From positions 62,001 to 126,000 of the forward strand of contig DASYYY010000008.1 in the NCBI GenBank assembly GCA_035933635.1: a DNA stretch of 64,000 bases. The letters run 5' to 3'. How positions within the stretch are numbered: position 1 is the first letter of the stretch; each line of letters begins with the position of its first letter. The notes beneath the pieces were generated by a model. The model saw only the letters and a list, made by a program, of their open reading frames with translations, made no database searches and had not been told where the DNA came from. This document shows, in pieces, positions 8,439-15,630 of this stretch. This DNA is from JAKIVR01 sp035933635 (GTDB lineage Archaea > Thermoplasmatota > Thermoplasmata > Lutacidiplasmatales > UBA184). Position numbers and translations under genes: made by a program.

Positions 8439-9641
8439 ATGCCCGTCCCGTACGGCGGCCGAGGTTTGGCTCGACTCCGACCGTTCGCCATCGCTGGGCT
8501 CGTGGCGCTGGTGATGGTCCCCGGGCTCGCGGTCGCGCACGGTCTGACCTACGTCTCCGGGCACGGCCCGACTGGGGTGGGGCTCACCCCGGCCGGGGTC
8601 GTCCGCGCGGTCCACTTCCAGCGGTACGCCTCCGGTTCGACGGTGGCTCTCCTCACGTCGAACGGATCCACCGCTCTCTTGGACCTCATCCTGCTCAATG
8701 GCTCGAACGAGATCGTACTGTACGATGCCGGTACGAACTCTTCGCATGTCGTCCAGGCGGCGGTCCCCGGTGGTGCCGGCCTGGGGCTGGAGGGCCTGCA
8801 TTGGGCGGGGACCGCGTTCTTCCTGGCGTGGTACAATTTCACCACCGCCAGCGCCTCGTTCGAGGAGGTGACCAAGACGGGCACTTATTCGGCGGTGACG
8901 ATGCCCGTGGGGAACGGGACGCTCTGGACCATTCCCGGCGGGGACGCGAGCGGATTGTTCCTCGCCGCGACCGGTTTCCTGGTCGTCGTGAACCCCCGAA
9001 CCCTAACTCTGTCGGCCAACTACTCCCTCCTCATCCCCCACCGTGCGGCGCCCACGGCTGTAGAGACCGACGCCTCGGGAAGTTCGATCTACGTCGCCGG
9101 AACCTCGGTGAGCCGAGCAGGGAGCGATCGCCCGTTCTTCGAGATCATCTCGGTCGCAAACTCGACGGGGCGGGTCCTGTCGCACGGGTTCGCGACCATG
9201 CCCTCCTCGCTCTCCGGGGTCTTCGCGTCCATGGCGTGGGCGCACGGCGAGCTCTACGTCTCCGGCTACATCCTCCGCTCGAACTCCACCGGATTGTCTA
9301 CCGATGGCGGCTACCTGTACCGATACGACCCTGCCAGCGGGATCTTCCGCAACCTGTCGGTCGTGCTGCCCAACTCGACGTGGGCGGTCTGGTCGGTCGA
9401 GCCATGGGGCAAGTCCGTCCTCCTGTCGCTGGGCGGGTATGTCCTGCCGTCGTTCACAGTGAGCGGTGGAGAGTACCAGCTCTCGGCGACGGGATCGACG
9501 CTCACCAACCGGTCGAGCGTGTTTCCGACCGGTTTCGTCGCCGACTTCCTGGGCATCACCTCTCGGAGCGGGAGTTTCTACTTCCTAGGGGGCTACGACC
9601 AGCCCAGCTTCTCGGGCGAGGTCGTTGCCGTTCGGCTCTGA
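8439..9641 (+). CDS. Secreted beta-propeller-like protein, hypothetical
   Basis: About 400 residues from ATG 8439. The frame is open further upstream, but this start places a classical signal peptide at the N-terminus (basic residues, then PFAIAGLVALVMVPGLAVAHG). The mature part is beta-rich with repeated patterns such as 'LWTIPGGDASGLFLAATGFLVVVNP', 'SSIYVAGTSVS' and 'GELYVSGYI', suggesting several blades of a propeller like YVTN/NHL proteins. It has many N-x-S/T sequons. No catalytic motif and no C-terminal anchor are seen. It follows the other exported proteins of this region and is probably also a surface or released protein; function unknown. Confidence 0.7.
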   Translation: MPVPYGGRGLARLRPFAIAGLVALVMVPGLAVAHGLTYVSGHGPTGVGLTPAGVVRAVHFQRYASGSTVALLTSNGSTALLDLILLNGSNEIVLYDAGTNSSHVVQAAVPGGAGLGLEGLHWAGTAFFLAWYNFTTASASFEEVTKTGTYSAVTMPVGNGTLWTIPGGDASGLFLAATGFLVVVNPRTLTLSANYSLLIPHRAAPTAVETDASGSSIYVAGTSVSRAGSDRPFFEIISVANSTGRVLSHGFATMPSSLSGVFASMAWAHGELYVSGYILRSNSTGLSTDGGYLYRYDPASGIFRNLSVVLPNSTWAVWSVEPWGKSVLLSLGGYVLPSFTVSGGEYQLSATGSTLTNRSSVFPTGFVADFLGITSRSGSFYFLGGYDQPSFSGEVVAVRL

Positions 9642-9782
9642 CGTAGGCCGCATCGGCATGGACAACAGGTCGCCTCACTCGGGCGTTCGAACGGCTCGCC
9701 CCCGGGGAGGCAATCTGAAGAGCGGCGGGGGGCTCGGCAGACCGACACGAGACGCAGGCGTCCGGTCGACTCGGAGTTGTAA

Positions 9783-10361
9783 ATGGAGGCAGCCGCTCAC
9801 ACCCAGGTCACCGCCCCGGGCCGTACTGAATCCGCCGTGCTCGCGGGGGGCTGCTTCTGGTGCACCGAGGCGGTCTTCACGGAGTTGAAGGGCGTGACCC
9901 ACGTCTTGCCCGGCTACACTGGGGGCACCGTCGCGAACCCGAGCTACGAGGAGGTCTGCACCGGCCGGACCGGGCACGCCGAGGCGGTGCAGGTCGACTT
10001 CGACCCTTCGGTGATCACCTACGCCGACCTGCTGCGCATCTTCTTCACGATCCACGATCCCACCACCCTCAACCGTCAGGGCAACGACGTGGGAACGCAG
10101 TACCGCTCGGCGATCTTCTACCGGTCCGCCGAGCAGCGGGCCGCCGCGGAGTCGGTCGAGCGGGAGATCGCTGGCCAGAAACTCTGGCGGGGGAAGATCG
10201 TGACCGAACTCCAGCCCTTCACCGAGTTCTATCCTGCGGAGGAGTATCACCGGGACTACTTCCGGAGAAATCCCGAGCAAGGGTACTGCCAGATCGTCAT
10301 CGCGCCTAAAGTGGCGAAGTTCCGCAAGCACTACTTCGATCGCCTCCGCCGCGAGGGGTAG
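9783..10361 (+). CDS. msrA: Peptide methionine-S-sulfoxide reductase MsrA
   Basis: 192 residues, full length for the family. The active-site motif GGCFWCTEAVF lies at about residues 22-32, with the nucleophilic Cys in GCFWC. It is followed by conserved 'GYTGG....PSYEEVCTGRTGHAEAVQV', 'YADLLRIFFTIHDPTT.NRQGND.GTQYRSAIF' and the C-terminal 'FYPAEEYHRDYFRRNP..GYC'. It repairs methionine-S-sulfoxide in proteins, using reductant from thioredoxin. The Cys in 'GYCQIVI' could act as resolving cysteine. The gene stands alone between a secreted protein and a tRNA gene; no operon partner such as MsrB is seen. Confidence 0.97.
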   Translation: MEAAAHTQVTAPGRTESAVLAGGCFWCTEAVFTELKGVTHVLPGYTGGTVANPSYEEVCTGRTGHAEAVQVDFDPSVITYADLLRIFFTIHDPTTLNRQGNDVGTQYRSAIFYRSAEQRAAAESVEREIAGQKLWRGKIVTELQPFTEFYPAEEYHRDYFRRNPEQGYCQIVIAPKVAKFRKHYFDRLRREG

Positions 10362-10390
10362 ACCGCGGCCACTCGAGCCCGGCCCGCGGT
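10362..10390. repeat. Inverted repeat after msrA
   Basis: ACCGCGG at 10362-10368 and CCGCGGT at 10384-10390 form a 7-bp GC hairpin starting at the base after the msrA stop codon. No T-rich tract follows, so a terminator role is possible but not demonstrated. Confidence 0.4.
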
Positions 10391-10691
10391 CCATCGCCGC
10401 GGCGCAGGCCCAAGCGGGGGGTCCCGGAACGGTCTCACCGATCGAACGGCGCCTGGCCGGCCCCGTCGAACATCTCCTCGGCCACTCGGGTCGATCGTGC
10501 CGCCTTCGCTACCCGCGTCCTTCCGACCTTCGACGGCGCGGGCCTTTCGCGCCGGTCGCTGCGCTTGCTGGCACCGCGAGTTCGAGCTGCGGGGCGCGCT
10601 CCCGTTGTCGGTGCTGAGGCCCTTATGAGGCTTGAGCGATGGGCCCCGTCTGCCGGGACACGGCCAGAGGTGGACTCCGACTTTCCAGGAT
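10391..10691. other. Intergenic stretch without a recognisable gene
   Basis: About 300 bases between msrA and tRNA-Ser. Open frames here have Arg/Pro/Ser-rich shadow compositions on both strands and no start with a good upstream box. The only AT-richer motif is CTTATGAGG at about 10622-10630, too far from the tRNA to be a classical box A. I see nothing else. Confidence 0.5.
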
Positions 10692-10806
10692 GCGGGGATG
10701 GCCCAGCCCGGCAAGGCGCTGGATTGCTAATCCAGTGGTGATTTCACCTCGGGGGTTCAAAGGGGGGCCGGGTCGGACCCGGCTCCCGGAGGCTCCCCCT
10801 CCCCGC
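10692..10806 (+). tRNA. tRNA-Ser(GCU) with an intron in the T arm
   Basis: The 5' acceptor GCGGGGA (10692-10698) pairs with TCCCCGC (10800-10806). The anticodon stem-loop CTGGA-TTGCTAA-TCCAG gives anticodon GCU, and a serine-type long variable arm follows (TGGTGATTTCACC). The T stem GGGGG (10751-10755) and TTCAAA do not continue directly. The matching T60 and CCCCC (10794-10799) are found 32 nt later, just before the acceptor strand. Removing 10762-10793 restores a perfect T arm and acceptor stem. The mature tRNA should be about 83 nt; CCA is not encoded. Confidence 0.85.
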
Positions 10807-11151
10807 GTCCCGCTGCGCGCCCGCGACGGTCGGCACGCCGAGCGGGCTGGCTCGGTAGGTCTCTCCGTCGCGGCCGATCGTCATCATCTGTCCGGGCAGC
10901 GGGAGCGGCCCATCGACCACGGCCAGCAGCCGCACCCCATCGACCGCCTCGAGGATCGCCAGCCGGTGCGGGCGGGGCCACCCGGGTGGGGGGACCGACA
11001 ACTCCGTGGCCGCGAGCACCGCCGCCTGGGCCGGGATCTCGACGGGCTCGACCTGGGCCGATCCGCACCTCGGACACGGCCCGCGACGGGGGAGGAACCG
11101 GCTGTGGCAGCTCGAGCAGCGGGAGATGAGCAGGTGCGCGGGGGCGGTCAC
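10744..11151 (-). CDS. DUF35 zinc-ribbon/OB-fold protein (acyl-CoA-binding partner of thiolase-like enzyme)
   Basis: 135 residues from GTG 11151, whose GTGA overlaps the stop of the thiolase-like gene, so the two are translationally coupled. The N-terminal zinc ribbon is 'CSSCHSRFLPRRGPCPRCGS'. After it an OB-fold-like segment follows (EIPAQAAVLAATELSVPPPG, then RPHRLAILEAVDGVRLLAVV). In archaea, DUF35 proteins form a complex with thiolase and HMG-CoA synthase and bind CoA; in bacteria they support thiolase-fold aldolases. The C-terminal 20 or so residues are Pro/Arg-rich, and their codons lie antisense to the tRNA-Ser 3' half and its intron, with the stop inside the tRNA gene. Confidence 0.8.
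   Translation of the reverse strand: MTAPAHLLISRCSSCHSRFLPRRGPCPRCGSAQVEPVEIPAQAAVLAATELSVPPPGWPRPHRLAILEAVDGVRLLAVVDGPLPLPGQMMTIGRDGETYRASPLGVPTVAGAQRDAGRGSLREPGPTRPPFEPPR
10762..10793 (+). other. tRNA intron (canonical position about 59/60)
   Basis: 32-nt insertion between A59 and T60 of tRNA-Ser. It can fold into a strong hairpin (CCGGGT-CGG-ACCCGG at its centre), placing both splice junctions at the base of a helix, as the archaeal splicing endonuclease requires. Exact junctions are ambiguous by one or two bases because of G and C runs. Confidence 0.75.
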
Positions 11152-12290
11152 GCGGCCCCCGACGCGGTTCGGCCGAGCAGCGTGACGAAGTTGTGGGAGC
11201 CCAGGCCGCCAACCGACTGGGCGAGCCCCACGGGGGGGACCCGCGGGAGGGCGAGCGCTCCGGCCTCCCCGCGAAGCTGGCGGGCGACCTCCGCGATCGC
11301 CAGCAATCCGGAGGCCCCCACGGGATGCCCACGCCCCAGGATCCCTCCCGAAGCGTTCACGGGGAACTTGCCGTCCGGCGCGGTCGCGCCGTCCATGAAC
11401 CACGCGCCCGCTTCACCGGCCCCGCACATGCCCACGTCCTCGAGGTCGATCAGGGCGAAGGGCGCGAAGGCGTCATGGAGCTCGGCGAACCCGACCTCCT
11501 TGCGGGTGATGCGGGCCATCTCGTAGGCACGCTGTGCGGCCAGCCGCGTGGCACGGAAGCTCGTGAGCTCGGCGCGGTCGCAGAGGGCGAACGCATCGAA
11601 CCCCTGGCCGATGCCGAGCACCGTCGCGGGTCCCTCGCCCGGCTCGAGGACCACGGCCGCCGCTCCGTCGCTGATGGCCGCGCAATGCAGCAGGCGCAAC
11701 GGGGAGGCGATCGGTCGGCTCTGGGCGACCTCCTCCCGCGAGACTGGTGTGGGAAACTGCGCGTTCGGGTTGCCCCGCGCCGCCTGGCGGGCGAGCACCG
11801 TGACCGCATCGAACGCGGCGGTGTCGGCGTGGAAGCGCTCCAGATAGCGACCGGCGACGAGGGCCGCGAGCCCGGGCATCGTCGCGCCCTGCGCCTGCTC
11901 GGTGGCGTGGAGCGAACGCGCGAGAATCCGGGTGACCTCTTCGGTCGGGAGGCCGGTCATCTTCTCGCCCGCGACGACGAGCGCGCGCGCGGCGCGCCCG
12001 GCGCTCAGCTCGGTGACCGCGGCGTGGAACGCCGCAGCTCCCGTGGCCGACGCGGCTTCGACTCGATATCCCACGGCCGGGTCGAGCCCGAGCCGCTCGG
12101 CGGTCGCCGCGACGAGGTTCTCCACACCGGCCAGCGAGCCGCTCGCCATCGAGCCGACCACCAGGAGATCGATCGGCTTTCGTCCGATGGACTCGAGCGC
12201 GAGTTGCCCCGCCTCGGCGATGAGGTCGACGAGACCCTCGGGCCGGCGGCCCACTCGGCCCACGGCCGTCGCCGTGATCTGCTGCGGCAT
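11148..12290 (-). CDS. Thiolase-superfamily protein lacking the nucleophilic cysteine
   Basis: 380 residues, full length for archaeal SCP2-type thiolases. Conserved features are 'DLLVVGSMASG...GVENLVAATAERLGL', 'AVVLEPGEGPATVLGIGQGFD', the catalytic His segment 'FAELHDAFAPFALI', 'NASGGILGRGHPVGASG' and the C-terminal 'GLAQSVGGLGSHNFVTLLGR'. At the nucleophile position the usual 'VEAACASG' reads VEAASATG, with Ser at residue 81 (codon TCG). A C-terminal catalytic Cys is not seen either. Classical thiolysis or Claisen condensation is therefore doubtful. The partner DUF35 gene overlaps it downstream, as in archaeal acetoacetyl-CoA thiolases and in bacterial thiolase-fold retro-aldolases. It follows the Hjc-like gene by 3 nt. 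Confidence 0.8.
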   Translation of the reverse strand: MPQQITATAVGRVGRRPEGLVDLIAEAGQLALESIGRKPIDLLVVGSMASGSLAGVENLVAATAERLGLDPAVGYRVEAASATGAAAFHAAVTELSAGRAARALVVAGEKMTGLPTEEVTRILARSLHATEQAQGATMPGLAALVAGRYLERFHADTAAFDAVTVLARQAARGNPNAQFPTPVSREEVAQSRPIASPLRLLHCAAISDGAAAVVLEPGEGPATVLGIGQGFDAFALCDRAELTSFRATRLAAQRAYEMARITRKEVGFAELHDAFAPFALIDLEDVGMCGAGEAGAWFMDGATAPDGKFPVNASGGILGRGHPVGASGLLAIAEVARQLRGEAGALALPRVPPVGLAQSVGGLGSHNFVTLLGRTASGAA

Positions 12291-12293
12291 CGC

Positions 12294-12836
12294 CTAGCTC
12301 CCGGGCGCTTCGACGAGCGAGGTGACCAGCTCGAGGAAGTCGGTGAGCGGCAGTCCGGATTCCCAGCGCAGGACGGCATTCCCACCGCGGGTCGCGTCGA
12401 TCGGCGGGACCCGCCGCCGGATGAGCTCCAGGCGGCCGCGGCCCGGCTCGGCCGGCGGGGCGTAGACCCTCCAGGGGTCGTCCCCGCGCAGTCCGAGTCG
12501 CCGGTAGGCGTAGATCGCGAGCAGGCCGACGCGCGCGACCGCGCGCCGATGGGACTCCAGCTGGTCGGCGGAGCGCCCGCTCGCGGCGGTGAAGTGAATG
12601 ACCTCCGAGTGCGACGCCTTCACCTCGATGGGAAACGCGAACTCTCGTCGGAGCGCGACGAGATCGAACCCCATCGAGCCGGCGGCGCGGACGACGAGGA
12701 AGGGGTGGTCACGAACCCGCGCCAGCACCGAGCCGTGGCCGTTGCCGATCGAGGCCCCATACTTGCGCAGCGATTCCGGGTCGCCCTGGAGGAGCTGCTT
12801 GAGCTCCCGCTCGTAGCCGGACGCACCGCGAACCAC
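12294..12836 (-). CDS. PD-(D/E)XK nuclease, Hjc (Holliday-junction resolvase)-like
   Basis: 180 residues if GTG 12836 is used. This start is chosen because a TATA box lies about 27 nt upstream and because it removes an overlap with the upstream membrane-protein gene; the frame is open to 12965. The N-terminal 'GYERELKQLLQ' carries the early Glu, 'RAAGSMGFDLVALR' the Asp and 'FAFPIEVKAS' the E-x-K, in the order and spacing of Hjc-type resolvases, which cleave four-way DNA junctions. The C-terminal 80 residues (YRRLGLRGDDPWRVY...) are longer than in classical Hjc. Another PD-(D/E)XK DNA-repair nuclease remains possible. Confidence 0.7.
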   Translation of the reverse strand: MVRGASGYERELKQLLQGDPESLRKYGASIGNGHGSVLARVRDHPFLVVRAAGSMGFDLVALRREFAFPIEVKASHSEVIHFTAASGRSADQLESHRRAVARVGLLAIYAYRRLGLRGDDPWRVYAPPAEPGRGRLELIRRRVPPIDATRGGNAVLRWESGLPLTDFLELVTSLVEAPGS

Positions 12837-12860
12837 GTCGTGGAGTGGGGTTGCCGGTTG

Positions 12861-12866
12861 ATATAC
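12861..12866 (-). promoter_or_regulatory. TATA box for the Hjc-like gene
   Basis: On the minus strand GGTATATCAACC is centred about 27 nt before GTG 12836, the distance expected for a leaderless archaeal transcript. It lies inside the region where the frame could be extended, supporting the shorter start. Confidence 0.55.
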
Positions 12867-12906
12867 CTGGAGTTGGGCGAGAAGGTCGGCCCGCGCCGGG
12901 GCGAGC

Positions 12907-13662
12907 TCAGTTCGAGCCGGCCCCGGGCCGGTTCCAGCCCACGCGGGTGTTCCAGCCGGTTTCACCGCACCACGGGCACCTCAGGAAGTAACTCGCCCCT
13001 CCCCGGACCGCGCTGATCCCTATCCGAGGGGCGAGCAACGTCCACGCCGATCGAACGAATTGACGCCCGCACGCCGAGCACAGGAAGACCGGCCCGGTCC
13101 CCGACGGCGGCGATCCCTCCGAGGCGAGCCGCTCGCCGCCCGGGGGCGGGGGGAGTTGCCGGACCCGACGTATCGCGATGGGGACCGGCAGGACGATCGG
13201 AACGAGCAGGAGCAGCGGTGTCCAGACCGCGGGGGAAGGCCACCCCGACGGCCACTCTCCGGAGTCCTGGACGAGGAGGAAACCGAAGAGCGCGGGCAAC
13301 GAGACCGCGACGAGCGCGGTGAGCCCCAGGGAGACCGGGCCCAGTACCGACCGGCCGAACCGGTCGTCGAGGGCATCGGAGCGTCCGAGGAGGTAGAGGA
13401 GGACCGCGAAGAACAGCGCGACGCTGACCGAGAGGATGATCGCGATCTCGACGAATCCGGCCACCGCCATCCATGCGTTCGGGGTCCCGCCCAGTCCATA
13501 GTGGCTCGGAACCGTTGCCGGGAGCTCGGGGCCTAAGTGGACATACGTCGCGTACAATGCCAGATCGCCGAGGAGCGCCCCGACGATCGGCGCCAACCAA
13601 CGGAGCGAGCGCCGTCCCGTACGAAGGGGCTGGACGATGGGCGGGGGGGCGGGAGCGCTCAC
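12907..13662 (-). CDS. DUF1648-type membrane protein with C-terminal zinc ribbon
   Basis: 251 residues from GTG 13662, overlapping the PadR stop as GTGA. It has four or five transmembrane helices (LRWLAPIVGALLGDLALYATY; FVEIAIILSVSVALFFAVLLY; SLGLTALVAVSLPALFGFLL; VWTPLLLLVPIVLPVPIAI). Between the first two lies 'VPSHYGLGGTPNAWM', the P..H....G..n.w signature of DUF1648. The C-terminus is a zinc ribbon (CSACG ... CPWCG), an unusual addition. DUF1648 proteins often pair with PadR or ArsR-type regulators and are thought to act in envelope stress or signalling; the exact role is unknown. Coupling to PadR suggests autoregulated co-expression. Confidence 0.75.
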   Translation of the reverse strand: MSAPAPPPIVQPLRTGRRSLRWLAPIVGALLGDLALYATYVHLGPELPATVPSHYGLGGTPNAWMAVAGFVEIAIILSVSVALFFAVLLYLLGRSDALDDRFGRSVLGPVSLGLTALVAVSLPALFGFLLVQDSGEWPSGWPSPAVWTPLLLLVPIVLPVPIAIRRVRQLPPPPGGERLASEGSPPSGTGPVFLCSACGRQFVRSAWTLLAPRIGISAVRGGASYFLRCPWCGETGWNTRVGWNRPGAGSN

Positions 13663-14060
13663 GGGCCTCCGCGAGCCGAGGGATGTGCGGACCGGGCCGA
13701 CGCGGTCGCATCGCGTCCAACCACGGGCGGCACCACCTCCGCCGGGCGCAGCTGGCGAGCGAGTTCCAGCGCTGCCGCCAAGGTCGCCCGACCTTCGGCG
13801 GTGATCCGATAGTACTTCCGGACCGGCCCGAGGCTCTCGCGTCCGTGGAACGCCTCCACGCAATCGGCCCGACGGAGCCGAGCCAACGTCGGGTAGAGCG
13901 TCGAGGGGCCCACGCGACTGCCCGGACCGAGACGAGCGTTGAGCCGTTCGAGGAGCTGGTAACCGTAGGTCGGGCCGGAGACCGAGAGCTCCTCGAGGAC
14001 CCAGATCGGATAGACGCCGCGTCGGAGTTCACGGGCGAGCCGACCGAGGAAGCGCTGCAT
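13659..14060 (-). CDS. PadR-family transcriptional regulator
   Basis: 133 residues. The winged-helix signature is complete: 'PIWVLEELSVSGPTYGYQLLERLNARLG', 'SRVGPSTLYPTLARLRRADCVEAF', then 'RKYYRITAEGRATL'. This is the N-terminal PadR domain; a short helical C-terminus (ALELARQLRP) could dimerise. It likely represses its own operon with the overlapping DUF1648 membrane gene, since a perfect palindrome covers the promoter just upstream. The inducer is unknown. Confidence 0.9.
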   Translation of the reverse strand: MQRFLGRLARELRRGVYPIWVLEELSVSGPTYGYQLLERLNARLGPGSRVGPSTLYPTLARLRRADCVEAFHGRESLGPVRKYYRITAEGRATLAAALELARQLRPAEVVPPVVGRDATASARSAHPSARGGP

Positions 14061-14075
14061 CGGGGTGCGCGGCCA

Positions 14076-14096
14076 CTATATCGTATGATGATATAG
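14076..14096. promoter_or_regulatory. Palindromic operator overlapping the padR promoter
   Basis: CTATATC-N7-GATATAG is a perfect 7-bp inverted repeat that includes the TATA box about 26 nt before the padR ATG. Half-site spacing resembles PadR binding sites (inverted repeats with 7-8 nt between arms), so autorepression by blocking TBP/TFB is likely. The divergent AAA gene has its own TATA box 50 bp away. Confidence 0.65.
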
Positions 14097-14144
14097 GTTC
14101 GCGGCCCGGACGGACCGGGGGCCCGGTTCCTCGCCGGGCGAGGC

Positions 14145-14150
14145 GATATA
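14145..14150 (+). promoter_or_regulatory. TATA box of AAA ATPase gene
   Basis: GATATA with its centre 28 nt before GTG 14176, consistent with leaderless transcription and supporting that start codon. Confidence 0.55.
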
Positions 14151-14175
14151 CCCGGGGGGCGCTGTCGTCGACATC

Positions 14176-15630
14176 GTGGCGCTGACCGGCGGCCTCGAGG
14201 TGGCCGAGGAGGAACTCGGCATCGTCCGCGTCCTCGCGGGATTGGTCGCCGATGCCGACCGGCGACGCTCGGTCCGCGGCGTCTCCGCGGGCGCGGCAAA
14301 GATCACGCTTTCCGAGCTGCGGGGCCGGCTCCTCAAGGAACGCGTGTTCGAGGATCCGGCGCGGCTGTTGCTGCGCTTGCGGCGCCGCGGACTGCTCGAG
14401 GAGACCGCCGAGACCCGGACGGACCGTACCTACCAGATCCCTGCCCCCGAGGTGCTCAAGGAAGCGCTGATGGGGGAGCTCGCCCGCGCCGAGATCGCCG
14501 AGAGCGCCACCTACACCCCGGTGCCGGACGAGTCGAACGAGATCCGGGCGATGGACGGAGAGTTCGTCGCCCGACTTCGGGAGGTGCTCGCGTATCGGCT
14601 GGAGGCCACGCTCGCCTTCGGGCGCACGATCGGCGTGGTCGACCTGCGCCGCTACCTGGAAGGACTCTTCGGCGAGGCGCTCGCGCTCGATTCGTTGATC
14701 GCACTGCTCCAGCAGTACGCCCTCGCCGACGTCCCTCTCCTCGCGCCCAACGGCCGGACCACCGGCAGCACGGGGTTCCACCTCGCGTTGTTCGGCCCGC
14801 CCGGGACCGGCAAGACCTTCGCCATCGACGACCTCGTCCGCGGCAACCCCCGCACCGCGGTGCCCGCCCACGGCCTCGCCGGGCGCAACCGCTACTGCGG
14901 GGGGATCACCCCGGTGCAGTTCCTCCGCGTCGGCGCCTACTACTCCGGGCGCAAGTTCAACTTCATCGTGCCCGAGTTCAATGACTGGTTCAAGTACAAG
15001 GGGATGGTCGAGCCCCTCAAGCTCGTGATGGAGCAGCGCGAGGTGAAGTGGGAGACCACCCTCGGCACCGTCGGGCCCTACACGTTCCGCTCGTTCTTCA
15101 CCGTCAACTACAACGTCCGAACCGGCAGCAGCGCCGATTACTGGACGACGGTGGCCGACCCCAACTTCGCCGCGCTCGAGGACCGCATGCTGCTGAGGTT
15201 CCATCAGATGACCCGCGAGCGGTTCCGCGCGGTGGAGTCCGCGGCGGAGCGGCTCGAGCTCGGGGGCCTGGACTTCCATCTGGCCGAGCCGCTGCGCGAC
15301 CACCTGACGCTCGTGCACGCGATCGAGACGCGCCACCCGCTCGTCGCCGGGCACTTCCGGTCCAAGTCGGTCCGGCTCGACCCGAAGCTCTACGACCGGC
15401 TGCGCGCGGTCTCGGAAAAGGCGCTCGAGCGGACCCCCCACCCGACGTTCTCACCCCGCCTGAAGGGTCGCGCCGTGCGGCTCGCCGCGGCCTCGGCGCT
15501 CCTGCGGTACTTCGCCCACGACGACGACGAGACGCTCCCGATCGGACCGGACGAGGGGGCGCTCGCCGAGGAGTTCTACCAGGAGGAGATCCGTGCCCGC
15601 GAAGGTCGCCGCGGCTCGGCCGCGTACTGA
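14176..15630 (+). CDS. MoxR/MCM-like AAA+ ATPase
   Basis: 484 residues from GTG. The N-terminal 150 residues are helical and include a winged-helix-like part (ITLSELRGRLLKERVFEDPA, then LLRLRRRGLLEET). The Walker A is 'LALFGPPGTGKTFAIDDL' (about residues 203-220). Next comes 'FNFIVPEFNDWFK' at the Walker B position, with Glu but not the usual 'DE'. Further segments are 'TFRSFFTVNYN' (sensor 1, Asn) and 'LEDRMLLRFHQMTRERF' (arginine-finger region). Such ATPases remodel protein complexes, often with VWA proteins; here the immediate partner is a zinc-ribbon protein overlapping its 3' end. Substrate unknown. Confidence 0.8.
   Translation: MALTGGLEVAEEELGIVRVLAGLVADADRRRSVRGVSAGAAKITLSELRGRLLKERVFEDPARLLLRLRRRGLLEETAETRTDRTYQIPAPEVLKEALMGELARAEIAESATYTPVPDESNEIRAMDGEFVARLREVLAYRLEATLAFGRTIGVVDLRRYLEGLFGEALALDSLIALLQQYALADVPLLAPNGRTTGSTGFHLALFGPPGTGKTFAIDDLVRGNPRTAVPAHGLAGRNRYCGGITPVQFLRVGAYYSGRKFNFIVPEFNDWFKYKGMVEPLKLVMEQREVKWETTLGTVGPYTFRSFFTVNYNVRTGSSADYWTTVADPNFAALEDRMLLRFHQMTRERFRAVESAAERLELGGLDFHLAEPLRDHLTLVHAIETRHPLVAGHFRSKSVRLDPKLYDRLRAVSEKALERTPHPTFSPRLKGRAVRLAAASALLRYFAHDDDETLPIGPDEGALAEEFYQEEIRAREGRRGSAAY

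Noticed and set aside
10765..10785. GC hairpin CCGGGT-CGG-ACCCGG as a terminator
   Set aside because: It lies inside the tRNA and is better explained as the fold of the intron.
11193..13016. 607-codon open frame on the plus strand over the thiolase and nuclease genes
   Set aside because: The minus strand carries clear family motifs in consecutive coupled genes.
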